A stretch of 64,000 nucleotides of DNA, taken from assembly GCF_020042285.1 (NCBI RefSeq), contig NZ_CP083388.1:2506001-2570000 (forward strand). Reading direction: 5' to 3'. This document shows, piece by piece, positions 46,878 to 56,194 of the stretch. Position 1 is the stretch's first letter. Every line of letters starts with the position of its first letter. The notes under the pieces are model-generated. The model was not told where the DNA came from. It searched no databases and was given only the letters and a program-made list of their open reading frames with translations. A program made the translations under genes and the position numbers. The stretch comes from Ferruginibacter albus (GTDB lineage Bacteria; Bacteroidota; Bacteroidia; Chitinophagales; Chitinophagaceae).

Positions 46878-47894
46878 TTAAAGTGAAATATCCTGAAGAC
46901 CTAAGCCTGGTAAGGAATTGTATAAAATACTGCCATTATCAAAATTTATACCTTCTCCCATATTTTCTGACAATAGTAAAGTTCCATCCATATCAACATA
47001 ATCTAATAAAGGTGCTAATTGTGCAATAGCTGCAGTCCCAACAGCCGTTTCATTCATACAGCCGACCATTACTTTTAAACCTAATTCTCGTGCTTTTGTG
47101 ATCATTCTTCGTGCAGGTGTTATGCCGCTACATTTTGTAAGCTTAATATTAATACCATGAAAATGATTTACACATTTCTCCACATCAGCTTCTATAACAC
47201 AAGATTCATCTGCAATAACCGGCAATGCAGACTCTTTGAATAAAATCTTCATCCCTTGCCAATCATCTTTTGCCAAGGGTTGTTCTACAAACTCAACTCC
47301 CAACGCTTTTAATTGAGGTATTTTATTCAATGCCTGTTCCAATGTCCATGCTGCATTGGCATCAACCCTAAAAATCGCATTAGTGTGTTTTCTTAATTCA
47401 GCTACTGTTTCAATATCATTTTCAAAACCTACTTTTATTTTATAGATCGGCCAAGGTTTTTCTTTTATCTTTTCAACCATCTTTTCTATTGTATCAATGC
47501 CAATCGTATAATCTGTAAGTGGTGCTTTTGAGATATCTAAATTCCACAACTCATGCAATTGCTTTCTTTTCAGTTTCCCATATAGATCCCATCCTGCCAT
47601 ATCCAACGCACACACCAAAAAATTATTAGCAGGATATAAATGATGCAGGTAATGCCAATAACGTTCAGGGTCAGTAAAGGAAAATTTTTCTACAAATTGT
47701 TTTTTTCGTTCCAGGTCTTCTATCATCTTTTCTACAGTGATATTATAATAGTTGATCGCCGGCGCTTCGCCATACCCCTTGACACCAAAGTGTTTCAGCG
47801 CTACTATTAAGGTAGGTTGATGAGTTTTAGTGCCTTTTGAGATAGTAAAAGGATATTTAAATGGAAGATTAAATTGTTGGTATGAAACTTTCAT
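46878..47894 (-). CDS. Dipeptide epimerase, enolase superfamily
   Basis: A 338-residue enolase-superfamily protein of the muconate-lactonising subgroup. The N-terminal capping domain is followed by a barrel with the catalytic Lys in YKIKVG, metal ligands in FRVDANAAW, VEFVEQPL and IADESC, and the second Lys in NIKLTKCSG. MNETAVGTAAIAQ near the C-terminus fits L-Ala-D/L-Glu epimerases, which recycle or convert murein-type dipeptides. Dipeptide specificity is inferred from overall similarity. Transcribed leftward, it ends just before the his promoter. Confidence 0.85.
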   Translation of the reverse strand: MKVSYQQFNLPFKYPFTISKGTKTHQPTLIVALKHFGVKGYGEAPAINYYNITVEKMIEDLERKKQFVEKFSFTDPERYWHYLHHLYPANNFLVCALDMAGWDLYGKLKRKQLHELWNLDISKAPLTDYTIGIDTIEKMVEKIKEKPWPIYKIKVGFENDIETVAELRKHTNAIFRVDANAAWTLEQALNKIPQLKALGVEFVEQPLAKDDWQGMKILFKESALPVIADESCVIEADVEKCVNHFHGINIKLTKCSGITPARRMITKARELGLKVMVGCMNETAVGTAAIAQLAPLLDYVDMDGTLLLSENMGEGINFDNGSILYNSLPGLGLQDISL

Positions 47895-47926
47895 ATACTA
47901 AAGGGATAAAATTAGTTCTTTCTTTT

Positions 47927-47963
47927 CACGCAAAAACGCAAAGTAAATAAGCCGCTAAGAAAG
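47927..47963 (+). repeat. CACGCAAA-type dispersed repeat, copy 1
   Basis: CACGCAAAAACGCAAAG followed by CCGCTAAGAAAG, in the gap before the AsmA-like gene. It resembles 61150-61195 and the CGCAAAGACGCAAAG-type intergenic repeats known from many Bacteroidota genomes. Confidence 0.45.
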
Positions 47964-48052
47964 TTTATTTTGCATGCCCATATTTACTGACGCAACCTGT
48001 AATCCTCGTGTTGTGTCTTTGATATGATTTCGTATCACATAAATTAATTATT

Positions 48053-50719
48053 ATGGCAAAGAAAATATTCAAATGGGTCGGTATTGTTCTATTGGTATTG
48101 ATCGGTACTGCATTTGCAGCTCCTTTCCTGTTTAAAGGAAAAATTATTGAGATCGTTAAAAAACAGATCAACGAAAACGTAAATGCAAAAGTTGATTTTA
48201 AAGATGTGGACATTTCGTTTTTCAGGCATTTCCCAAAAGTGGCTGTTGGCTTGGATGAATTAAGTGTTGTGGGCAATGATGTATTTGCAAAAGACACTTT
48301 ATTTGCTGCTCAACGAATTGATGCTGCTTTAAATATCATGAGCGTTATCAGCGGAAAAGACATGACCATTTATTCCATTGATGTTGAATCTCCAAGAGTA
48401 CATGCCATTGTTGATAAGAGCGGCGCAGTTAATTGGGATATTTCTAAGAAAGATACCACAAAAACGACAGACACGTCCAACTCAAAGCCTTTTAAAATGG
48501 CGTTACAACATTATGCTATCAAAAATGCTTACATCAGTTATGTGGATTCAGAATCAAATATGAGTACTGAAATTTTTGGATTGAATCATGAAGGCAAAGG
48601 AGATTTTACTTCCGATCTTTTTACACTACAAACAACCACCACTGCAGATGTCGTAAATTATTCTTATCATGGAATACCGTTTGTTTCCAATGCAAAAGCT
48701 ACTGCAGATGCGGATATACAAGTGGATAACAAAACAAATACTTATTCCTTCAAGACAGATAAGATTTCGTTCAACGATTTAAATCTTAGCAGTGAAGGAT
48801 ATGTAAAATCTTTGACTGATACAGGTTATGCAATGGACATAAAATTTAAAACGCCTACTACTTCTTTTAAACAATTATTATCCTTAATTCCATCTATTTA
48901 TAAAAATGATTTTGATAAAATAAAAACAGATGGCTCTGCTGTTTTTGATGGATATGTAAAAGGCACTTACAGCGCAACAAGCTTACCGGGATATTTTGTA
49001 GATATGCAGGTAAACAATGGATTTTTTCAATATCCTGATCTGCCGATGCCTGTGAAAAACATTACTGTAAAAGCACAATTAAGCAATCCTGACGGACAAA
49101 CAGATAATACCGTTGTGGATATTCAACAAGGGCATATTGAAATGGCAAATGATCCGTTTGATTTTCGATTATTACTGAAAAAGCCCATCAGCAATATGTT
49201 TGTAGATGCTGCAGCAAAAGGCAAGCTCGATCTATCAAAAGTAACTCAGTTTGTAAAATTGGAACAAGGCACAAAATTGAGCGGCTTGATCAATGCGGAT
49301 GTAAATGTAAAAGGAAACGTGAATGATATTGAACAACAGCATTACGACAAGTTTAGCGCCGGAGGATCTGTTAACATCAATAATCTGTTTTATGCTTCAA
49401 AAGATTATCCGCAAGGTGTAAGGGTTAATAACCTGCAAAGCAGCTTTACTCCTGCTAAGGTTGATATTGCCAACTTAAGTATGCAATTTTTAAAATCGAA
49501 TATTACGGGTAGCGGACAGATCAACAACCTGTTACCATACATGCTCAAAAGCAAACCATTAAATGCTGCGTTATCTGTAAGCGCTGACTATATTAATTTA
49601 AATGACTGGATGGGATTGGCTGCTGATACCAGTTCTGCTAAAACTGCTACTACTCCTGTTACGGTATTCCCCGTACCGGGAAACCTGGATATCTTGTTAG
49701 ATGCAAAAGCAGGTAAAGTTCATTATGACAACCTGGATATTCAAAACTTGTCAGGCAATGTAAAGATCAAAGATGAAACGGTAAGTATCAACAATGTAAA
49801 AGGCGATGCATTGGATGGAACAATTGGCATCACAGGTTCTTATTCAACCAAAGAAAGTAAAACAAAACCTGCTATTTCTTTCAGCTATAATGTTACAGAT
49901 GTTGATATTCAGAAAACGTTTTATGCATTTAATACAGTGCAAAAGCTAATGCCGATAGGAAAATTTTTGGCAGGTAAATTCAATTCACAGCTTGCGATCA
50001 ATGGAAGCTTAGGTGATAATATGATGCCTGATCTGTCTTCCTTAACAGGTAACGGCAACGTATTATTGTTACAAGGTGTACTAAGCAAGTTTGCCCCACT
50101 GGATAAAATTGCAAGCACACTAAATGTTCCATCGCTGCAACAGGTTTCTTTAAAAGATATTAAAACGTATTTTGAATTTGCCAATGGTAAAATATTAGTA
50201 AAGCCTTTTACTGTTAAAATTGGCGATGTAAGCATGGATATCGGCGGAACACAAGGTATTGACCAGTCTTTGGATTATATTATCAATATGAAGCTGCCAC
50301 GTACATTATTAGGTACGCAGGGAAATCAATTGATCAATAATTTAACAAGCCAATTGAATAACAAAGGAGTTCCCGTCAGTGTAGGCGAAACCGTTAATCT
50401 TGCATTAAACTTAGGGGGCTTTATGAATGCTCCTTCAGTAAAAACCAATTTAAAACAAGGTGCAGAAAGCATGGCGGATCAGCTAAAGCAACAAGCTACT
50501 GATTTTGCAAAGGCAAAAGTGGACAGTGTAAAAACATCTGTAAAGAACGCAGTGAAAGATACTGTTGCTTCTATAAAAAACCAGGCAATTAATTCAGCAA
50601 AAGATGAACTGGCTAAAAAAGTATTGGGAAAATCTGATACTACTAATACTTCCAAACCAACAGATATAAAAGAATCGGCAAAAGGTTTATTGAATAATAT
50701 TTTTAAGAAGAAGAATTAA
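48053..50719 (+). CDS. AsmA-family protein
   Basis: An 888-residue protein with an N-terminal membrane anchor (about 7-28) followed by an AsmA-like N-terminal domain (VDFKDVDISFFRHFPKVAVGL, then a long beta-rich body of repeating strands), a YhdP/TamB-like groove architecture. The C-terminal 100 residues are helical and charged (KQQATDFAKAKVDSVKTSVK). AsmA proteins take part in lipid transport to the outer membrane or in envelope assembly. The exact role here is not known. A terminator follows. Confidence 0.8.
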   Translation: MAKKIFKWVGIVLLVLIGTAFAAPFLFKGKIIEIVKKQINENVNAKVDFKDVDISFFRHFPKVAVGLDELSVVGNDVFAKDTLFAAQRIDAALNIMSVISGKDMTIYSIDVESPRVHAIVDKSGAVNWDISKKDTTKTTDTSNSKPFKMALQHYAIKNAYISYVDSESNMSTEIFGLNHEGKGDFTSDLFTLQTTTTADVVNYSYHGIPFVSNAKATADADIQVDNKTNTYSFKTDKISFNDLNLSSEGYVKSLTDTGYAMDIKFKTPTTSFKQLLSLIPSIYKNDFDKIKTDGSAVFDGYVKGTYSATSLPGYFVDMQVNNGFFQYPDLPMPVKNITVKAQLSNPDGQTDNTVVDIQQGHIEMANDPFDFRLLLKKPISNMFVDAAAKGKLDLSKVTQFVKLEQGTKLSGLINADVNVKGNVNDIEQQHYDKFSAGGSVNINNLFYASKDYPQGVRVNNLQSSFTPAKVDIANLSMQFLKSNITGSGQINNLLPYMLKSKPLNAALSVSADYINLNDWMGLAADTSSAKTATTPVTVFPVPGNLDILLDAKAGKVHYDNLDIQNLSGNVKIKDETVSINNVKGDALDGTIGITGSYSTKESKTKPAISFSYNVTDVDIQKTFYAFNTVQKLMPIGKFLAGKFNSQLAINGSLGDNMMPDLSSLTGNGNVLLLQGVLSKFAPLDKIASTLNVPSLQQVSLKDIKTYFEFANGKILVKPFTVKIGDVSMDIGGTQGIDQSLDYIINMKLPRTLLGTQGNQLINNLTSQLNNKGVPVSVGETVNLALNLGGFMNAPSVKTNLKQGAESMADQLKQQATDFAKAKVDSVKTSVKNAVKDTVASIKNQAINSAKDELAKKVLGKSDTTNTSKPTDIKESAKGLLNNIFKKKN

Positions 50720-50741
50720 ATCGGGCTAATCTCATAGATAT

Positions 50742-50776
50742 AAAAAGGTTATAGCAAATGCTATAACCTTTTTTAT
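50742..50776. terminator. Bidirectional intrinsic terminator
   Basis: AAAAAGGTTATAGC (50742-50755) pairs perfectly with GCTATAACCTTTTT (50760-50773) around AAAT. It separates the convergent AsmA-like and malQ genes. Confidence 0.9.
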
Positions 50777-50814
50777 AATTAAATATCTTATTCAATGGAC
50801 CCACTGATTAAGAG

Positions 50815-53511
50815 TCAATTGCCTCTTCCACTTGCTGCTACCAACCCTTTCAACTCCTCATTAAAATCCTTTTGCTGTAACAAATCTTCTAAAGTAAGAT
50901 GCATGCGATATCTCCAGTAATGCTCTGGATTTGCCGGATTATTAATTCTTTCATCATTCGGGTTTTCTCTTCTCAGCTTTTCACTGATACCCAAAAAATC
51001 CTGCAGCTGAAATACGCACCACATAGCAGGAGAATATAAATGTTGCTGTAATATTTCTTTACAAATAGAGGCATCGCAGAATTGAGGTGCTTTGCCATAA
51101 TGCCCTAAAATATTATTATAGAATAATTGCGTGGTGTTCTTGTCTTCTTCCCACCAGCCACGTACCGTACTCATATCATGCGTAGCAGGAGTAACCAGGC
51201 TCATATACGGAGCATTGTTTGGATGGAAGAATTGTGTCTTTGGGTCTTTGGGCATACGCTGAATTTCCAGGCTTAATAATCCCAATCGTTTCATTACATC
51301 CGGAACGCAATTTGGAACCATTCCCAAATCCTCGCCAAACACCAGCATATCTGTATTGCGCTTTAATGCCGGCAGCTTTTGCATCGCTTCCTTCATCCAC
51401 AAATTATCCTGGCGATAATAGAAATAATCAACGTATAATTTTTTCAATTCTTCTTTTGAATGCCAATCCAGTTGTTGAAATGAGGTCACACTGTCCATAT
51501 TGATACGGAAGTGAAACTGCTGCATATCAGAGCCTTCTTCTTCTATTAAAATGATATTGCTGATCACATCAAACAAACCATATTTAATAAAATGATGAAA
51601 CTCATCTTTTGGTTGGTCACAGAAATATCTCTCTACTTTACGTTGTGTATTAAAATGAGGTTTTAATTTATAAGAACCTCCGTTTCTATCCAGGAAATGT
51701 TCCCGTACATAATTGGCATGTACATTAAATATTTTGTCCAACGTAAAATCATCAATAAAAGGTTCGCAGTAACGGCTTGGGCTAAACGAAATCCCTCTTC
51801 CATACAATTCATCTACATGCACCGGGATAGCCGGAACAAAACGTCCTAAAATTCCTTCCACAGCATCTAAAGGAATTGCCCAAATACGAAAGAAACCGAG
51901 AATATGATCAATACGAAATGCATCAAAATAATTTCCCATCTGCTCAAAACGCTGGCGCCACCAGGCATAATCATCCTGTTGCATTTTTTTCCAGTTATAG
52001 GTAGGAAACCCCCAGTTCTGTCCTTTAATAGCAAAATCATCCGGTGGAGCACCTGCTTGCTTATCCATAGAATACAAGTCAGGATTAACCCACGCATCAG
52101 CGCTTTTGCGGGCAATGCCAATCGGCAGATCTCCTTTTACGATAATGCCATTTCTATGTGCATAAGCCGTAGCTTCTTTCAGCTGCAAATTCAAATGATA
52201 TTGTGTGAAATAATGCAGCGCAATTTCATCGTAATGCGGTTGCGAAATATCTACTAATTTCTCTATCGCATCTTCATCGTATTTAGCATGTGCTTGCCAT
52301 AAAGAGACATCCGCTGTTCCGTATTTATCACGCAGGTAACAAAAAGCTGCATATGGCACTAACCAATAACGATTCAGATCAAAGAATTGAAAATAGTTTT
52401 TATCGTTCTTAAAATCGTCTTTATGTAATTGGTATAATTCTTTAATGATCTCCAGCTTGATCTTCAGCACTGCTTCATAATCCACTACCGGCAAGGCATT
52501 CAGCTCTTCTTGCTTTTTCTTTAACGCTGTTAATGAAGGCAGATTTTCCTCACCTGCTACTTTTTTTAAATTAAGATATAAAGGATGTAATGCAAATGCA
52601 GAAATAGCAGCATACGGATAAGAATCTTTCCATGTATGCGTTGCCGTTGTGTCGTTAATTGGTAAGAGCTGGATCATCTTTAATCCGCAAGTCTTTGCCC
52701 AATCCACCAATAATTTTATATCTGTAAATTCTCCTGTACCAAAACTGTTCCTTGAACGTAAGCTAAACACCGGAACTGCCGTGCCGGCTCCTTTCCAAAC
52801 ATCCAGCGGCATCCGTACAAACCCATCATGAACCACCGTCAATCGGTTTTTACTGATATGATCTGTTAGCGAACGATTGTTGCCAGTTTCATACCGGACA
52901 AACTTTTTATCTTTTACATTATAAACTCCGTACTTATAGGTTACCGGAAAACTTTGTCCTGAAAAATCAATAGTCGTTTTCCACCAGTTTCCATCTTGAG
53001 ATAATAAAACAGGCGTTTTTGTATCCCAATCACACAAAGGCTCATTGCCGCCTACCATGCAAACCACTTCATCTTTTTGCAAAACAGCCGCCTTTACTTT
53101 AAACTCATGCGTATATTTTTTAGCCTGCTTTTGTTTTTCCGGTTGCGATTGAAAAAACACATTGGCAAAAGGCTTTGAATAAAAAACATTGTCGACAGCA
53201 CCGGCATCATTCCATGTATCGTACAAAACAATTTCATTTGCTTTGTATGCATTAATATCAATCACCCGATCACTCTCCCACTCTATTATTTGATTACCGT
53301 TATCTTCCCTGAAAATATATTTGTACCGAAACTCCCCTTCCTGCATATCCTTTTCGCTCAGTTCAATTCTTGCATGCCAGAAATTATGGTTTAGATAATT
53401 CATCGGCACAGCTTTTACAATATTTTCATTTCCCAAGGCATTGCTGTTGCCCAAAACAAAGAGGGACTCGCCCAATTTGGTATAAAAACGGATATGAAAA
53501 TGTATTATCAT
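50815..53511 (-). CDS. malQ: 4-alpha-glucanotransferase with two CBM20 modules (DPE2-like)
   Basis: An 898-residue GH77 enzyme. Two starch-binding CBM20-like domains come first (about 1-125 and 135-245; GESLFVLGNSNALGNE and EVVCMVGGNEPLCDW are their starts). The catalytic domain follows with AFRIDHILGF (nucleophile Asp), VFGEDLGMVP (acid Glu) and ATHDMSTVRGWW (third Asp). The two-CBM plan is that of DPE2/MalQ variants that act on maltose and branched glucans. It should move glucose units between alpha-glucans in the cytoplasm. Confidence 0.92.
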   Translation of the reverse strand: MIIHFHIRFYTKLGESLFVLGNSNALGNENIVKAVPMNYLNHNFWHARIELSEKDMQEGEFRYKYIFREDNGNQIIEWESDRVIDINAYKANEIVLYDTWNDAGAVDNVFYSKPFANVFFQSQPEKQKQAKKYTHEFKVKAAVLQKDEVVCMVGGNEPLCDWDTKTPVLLSQDGNWWKTTIDFSGQSFPVTYKYGVYNVKDKKFVRYETGNNRSLTDHISKNRLTVVHDGFVRMPLDVWKGAGTAVPVFSLRSRNSFGTGEFTDIKLLVDWAKTCGLKMIQLLPINDTTATHTWKDSYPYAAISAFALHPLYLNLKKVAGEENLPSLTALKKKQEELNALPVVDYEAVLKIKLEIIKELYQLHKDDFKNDKNYFQFFDLNRYWLVPYAAFCYLRDKYGTADVSLWQAHAKYDEDAIEKLVDISQPHYDEIALHYFTQYHLNLQLKEATAYAHRNGIIVKGDLPIGIARKSADAWVNPDLYSMDKQAGAPPDDFAIKGQNWGFPTYNWKKMQQDDYAWWRQRFEQMGNYFDAFRIDHILGFFRIWAIPLDAVEGILGRFVPAIPVHVDELYGRGISFSPSRYCEPFIDDFTLDKIFNVHANYVREHFLDRNGGSYKLKPHFNTQRKVERYFCDQPKDEFHHFIKYGLFDVISNIILIEEEGSDMQQFHFRINMDSVTSFQQLDWHSKEELKKLYVDYFYYRQDNLWMKEAMQKLPALKRNTDMLVFGEDLGMVPNCVPDVMKRLGLLSLEIQRMPKDPKTQFFHPNNAPYMSLVTPATHDMSTVRGWWEEDKNTTQLFYNNILGHYGKAPQFCDASICKEILQQHLYSPAMWCVFQLQDFLGISEKLRRENPNDERINNPANPEHYWRYRMHLTLEDLLQQKDFNEELKGLVAASGRGN

Positions 53512-53560
53512 TTGATTTCTCGAATTAAAATTTCAACAATAAAAATTATTTGTTTTGCCC

Positions 53561-53568
53561 TATTTTTG
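53561..53568 (+). promoter_or_regulatory. -7 promoter box for the small membrane protein
   Basis: TATTTTTG, an exact TAnnTTTG match, 14 bases before the ATG at 53583. Confidence 0.6.
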
Positions 53569-53582
53569 CGAAAACTTTTACA

Positions 53583-53741
53583 ATGGCAGAAACAACTAAA
53601 AAATCAACCGGTTTATATTGGGTTTTATTTTTTCTTTCAATTGCAGCTTTTTTTATTACTTACCATTTTGGCGGTGGCTATTGTTCAATGATACTCCCTT
53701 TCAACTGCACTTTCTTTGCTAAAGCAATGGATTTAATGTAA
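53583..53741 (+). CDS. Small membrane protein, 52 residues
   Basis: The product (starts MAETTKKSTGLYW) has one or two hydrophobic segments at about 11-27 and 33-45, with the sequence YHFGGGYCSMILPFNC between. No family recognised. It has a clear promoter, a suitable length of leader, and is divergent from malQ. Longer frames opening at 53494 and 53550 start before the promoter and are not supported. Confidence 0.55.
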   Translation: MAETTKKSTGLYWVLFFLSIAAFFITYHFGGGYCSMILPFNCTFFAKAMDLM

Positions 53742-54028
53742 TTTTTTGTAGTCTGCGTTTGTACTGCTATTAAGCACCGTTGTGTCATCTTGATTCCAAT
53801 TATCGGAATTCCCTTGTGCGGCATATCATTATTCAACTTAGCAAGCGAGCAGTTATCGTTTTAATAATCGTTGCAAGCTACAATTTTATTGTGTATTTTT
53901 TACACATTTAAAATAAAATATACCATTTCTTTCCCTTTTGTTATAAACTACAAGCCTCAAGCTGCAAGAAAAGAGCCTTAAAATGTATCTCTTCTCCCTT
54001 GCAGCTTGAGGCTCGCAATTTTTTAAGC
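53742..54028. other. 287-base intergenic region
   Basis: Holds a GTTGTGTCA core (53779-53787, in TTAAGCACCGTTGTGTCA) like other dispersed repeats and a long inverted repeat (53953-54013). No coding frame is convincing. Confidence 0.5.
53953..54013. repeat. REP-like inverted repeat
   Basis: AGCCTCAAGCTGCAAG (53953-53968) and CTTGCAGCTTGAGGCT (53998-54013) are perfect 16-base inverted copies around a 29-base loop, in which AAGAG and CTCTT can pair too. A T6 run follows on the plus strand, so it could also stop rightward transcription. Confidence 0.6.
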
Positions 54029-54790
54029 TTATTTAAGACTGTTGATAATAACTGTAAACTCAGCAGGGATCAGCGATGCGCCGCCTACCAAGCCGCCATC
54101 AACATCCGGCTGACCGAAAATCTCTTTTGCATTAGCCGCTTTTACACTGCCCCCGTATAAAATGGAAATAGTGTCTGCCACACCGTTACCGTATTTGGCA
54201 GCCAATACTTTACGTATGTGAGCATGCATTTCCTGCGCTTGTTCACTGGTAGCAGTTTTGCCGGTGCCAATTGCCCAAATAGGCTCATAAGCAATTACAA
54301 AACCGGTAATTTGTTCTGTAGTTAAATGAAACAAGCTTTCTTTTAATTGCTCTTCTACAAAACTGTTTTGCGTACCTGCTTCACGAATAGATAATGATTC
54401 GCCGCAGCAAAAGATCGGCTTCAATCCATATTCAAAACATATATCTACTTTTTGAGCCAGTTGAACATTGCTTTCATTAAAATATTCTCTGCGTTCACTA
54501 TGTCCTAATATCACGTAAGGAATAGCAATACTTTTCAGCATTTCTACACTTGTTTCGCCGGTATAAGCACCTGATTTTTTATCAGAGCAATTTTGTGCGG
54601 CTACAGATACATTTGCTTTGCCCGCAATCTTTGCATTAATGGCAGTTAAATATGGAAATGGGGTTCCAAAAACTACCTGGCGATTTTCGTTTAAAGAATA
54701 AGATGTTTTAAATAATTCATCGATCAGTTGCTCTCCCTGTTGAAGGGTCAAATTCATTTTCCAGTTAGCTGCTGCTATTTGTTTTCTCAT
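54029..54790 (-). CDS. tpiA: Triosephosphate isomerase
   Basis: A 253-residue TIM barrel that interconverts DHAP and glyceraldehyde 3-phosphate. Lys in AANWKMNL, His in ILGHSERREYF, and catalytic Glu in VIAYEPIWAIGTGKTA are all present, with the phosphate loop ILYGGSVKAANA. It overlaps the GlmU-like gene upstream by four bases (ATGA), so both are one operon. Confidence 0.97.
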   Translation of the reverse strand: MRKQIAAANWKMNLTLQQGEQLIDELFKTSYSLNENRQVVFGTPFPYLTAINAKIAGKANVSVAAQNCSDKKSGAYTGETSVEMLKSIAIPYVILGHSERREYFNESNVQLAQKVDICFEYGLKPIFCCGESLSIREAGTQNSFVEEQLKESLFHLTTEQITGFVIAYEPIWAIGTGKTATSEQAQEMHAHIRKVLAAKYGNGVADTISILYGGSVKAANAKEIFGQPDVDGGLVGGASLIPAEFTVIINSLK

Positions 54791-55743
54791 TTTGGTTGTT
54801 TATATATTTTTTCTAATAAAACTTTTTCTTCTTCCGTGATGCGCTTGCCTTTTAATTTCTTCCAATTGTCAATATCATTCATCGCTTTGGGCAATTCATA
54901 ACGTTCATTGCCCCAGGTAAAATCAGGAATAAATTTTGGTGGAAAGCCTTCGTTGAAAATATTACAGCAAACACCAACAACGGTGCCTGTGTTAAAGGAA
55001 GTATTAATAGCTGCACGACTGTAATCTCCCATTATCAATCCACATTTTAAACCGACAGATTCGTACGCCTGTATGGCGTGATTCCACAGCTTAACATCGC
55101 CTGCTGTATTTTTTATATTGGAGTTGGACGTTCCTGCTCCCAGGTTGCACCACTCTCCTAATACGCTATCGCCTAAATAACCGTCGTGCGCCTTATTACT
55201 ATAGCCGAAGATAATGGAATTTTTTATTTCGCCGCCTGCCATGCTATGAGGACCAATAGTTGTGGATGCATAAATTTTAGTCCCCATTTTTACAATGGCA
55301 TTTTCGCCGATTGAAACAGGTCCACGCAACACCGAACCTTCCATCACTTCTGCATTCTTACCAATATAAACCGGACCATTAGATGCATTAATGATACAAT
55401 GCTCCATCTTCACTGCCTCTTCTAAAAACACATTTTCCGGTGCAATTATTTTGTTGGTTGATGAAACTGGTTGAGAGGTTCTGTTCTTTGTCAATAATGC
55501 AAAATCCTGGCAGATAGCCCAATCATTCAAATGAATGATATCTGTTAGTTTTTCTATTGTTTTTGTTTCATTGGATGTAATGCCGGGAAGACGTAAAGAT
55601 GTTATTTCTTCATTGGCATTTAATAGTTGCCATTTTTCTTTAATGGTTAATATACCTATGCGAATATCCTCTGCCTTTCTTGTTTGAGTGAAAGGATAGA
55701 AATTATCGGAGATTTCCTTTGAAATGGAGAAACTAAGCGACAT
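54787..55743 (-). CDS. GlmU-like sugar nucleotidyltransferase (left-handed beta-helix)
   Basis: About 318 residues. It lacks the usual complete GlmU pyrophosphorylase core and has a compressed N-terminal part with LRLPGITSNETKTIEKLTDI, then a hexapeptide-repeat beta-helix from about 130 (IGKNAEVMEGSVLRGPVSIGENAIVKMG). This is the Bacteroidota putative sugar nucleotidyl transferase type. Its real reaction is not established. ATG 55743 is chosen because a promoter box ends just upstream; the earlier ORF start at 55809 would be untranscribed. Confidence 0.8.
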   Translation of the reverse strand: MSLSFSISKEISDNFYPFTQTRKAEDIRIGILTIKEKWQLLNANEEITSLRLPGITSNETKTIEKLTDIIHLNDWAICQDFALLTKNRTSQPVSSTNKIIAPENVFLEEAVKMEHCIINASNGPVYIGKNAEVMEGSVLRGPVSIGENAIVKMGTKIYASTTIGPHSMAGGEIKNSIIFGYSNKAHDGYLGDSVLGEWCNLGAGTSNSNIKNTAGDVKLWNHAIQAYESVGLKCGLIMGDYSRAAINTSFNTGTVVGVCCNIFNEGFPPKFIPDFTWGNERYELPKAMNDIDNWKKLKGKRITEEEKVLLEKIYKQPK

Positions 55744-55748
55744 GGCGG

Positions 55749-55756
55749 CAAAGATA
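55749..55756 (-). promoter_or_regulatory. -7 box giving a leaderless GlmU-like/tpiA mRNA
   Basis: On the minus strand TATCTTTG is followed by CCGCC and then the ATG at 55743. The expected start of transcription is at or within a base or two of the ATG. Confidence 0.55.
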
Positions 55757-55840
55757 AATATTGTTACTTGTAGGAAGACGTATAATGAAATAAAGTTGAG
55801 CAATGGCACAGCTTGATGAATACACCCTTTATCTTTTTAT

Positions 55841-56092
55841 ACCTACTTATTTTATAGGTTGACCTACTAAATCAGTACCACGACCTACTAAATTAGTAAG
55901 TGAACCTACTAAAATTGTAGGATGACCTACTCGTTAAGTAGCATTACCTACTTATTTGGTAGGTCAACTTACTGAAATGGTAGGTTCACCTACTAACTTA
56001 GTAAGTGAACCTATCGGAACTATAGGACGACCTACTCTATTAGTAGCATGAGCTACTTATTTAGTAGGTGCACTTATTGAAATAGTGAAAAG
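55841..56092. repeat. Array of twelve 21-bp near-palindromic tandem repeats
   Basis: Twelve consecutive units of exactly 21 bases, most beginning ACCTACT, e.g. ACCTACTTATTTGGTAGGT plus two bases in unit 6. In most units the two arms can pair (CCTAC with GTAGG). Unit 9 has CCTAT and ATAGG instead, a compensating change. It occupies most of the gap between the GlmU-like gene and rpmE2. No spacers or cas genes are present, so it is not CRISPR. No coding frame spans it. Confidence 0.8.
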
Positions 56093-56140
56093 AGTTATTG
56101 ATCCAGCAAATGAATCTTAATCTATAACCGATCATGCTAT

Positions 56141-56173
56141 AAAAAACAAAGCCCTTCGCAATGCGAAGGGCTT
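56141..56173 (-). terminator. Intrinsic terminator after rpmE2
   Basis: AAGCCCTTCGCA (56149-56160) pairs with TGCGAAGGGCTT (56162-56173). On the minus strand the stem is followed by TTTGTTTTTT. Confidence 0.9.
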
Positions 56174-56194
56174 AAATATTGTATAAGAAAGCAA

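Noticed and set aside
47965-48297. Minus-strand frame overlapping the start of the AsmA-like gene
   Set aside because: It is antisense to a well-supported coding region and its product is not protein-like.
55841-56092. CRISPR array
   Set aside because: The units abut without spacers, each is palindromic and variable, and there are no cas genes.
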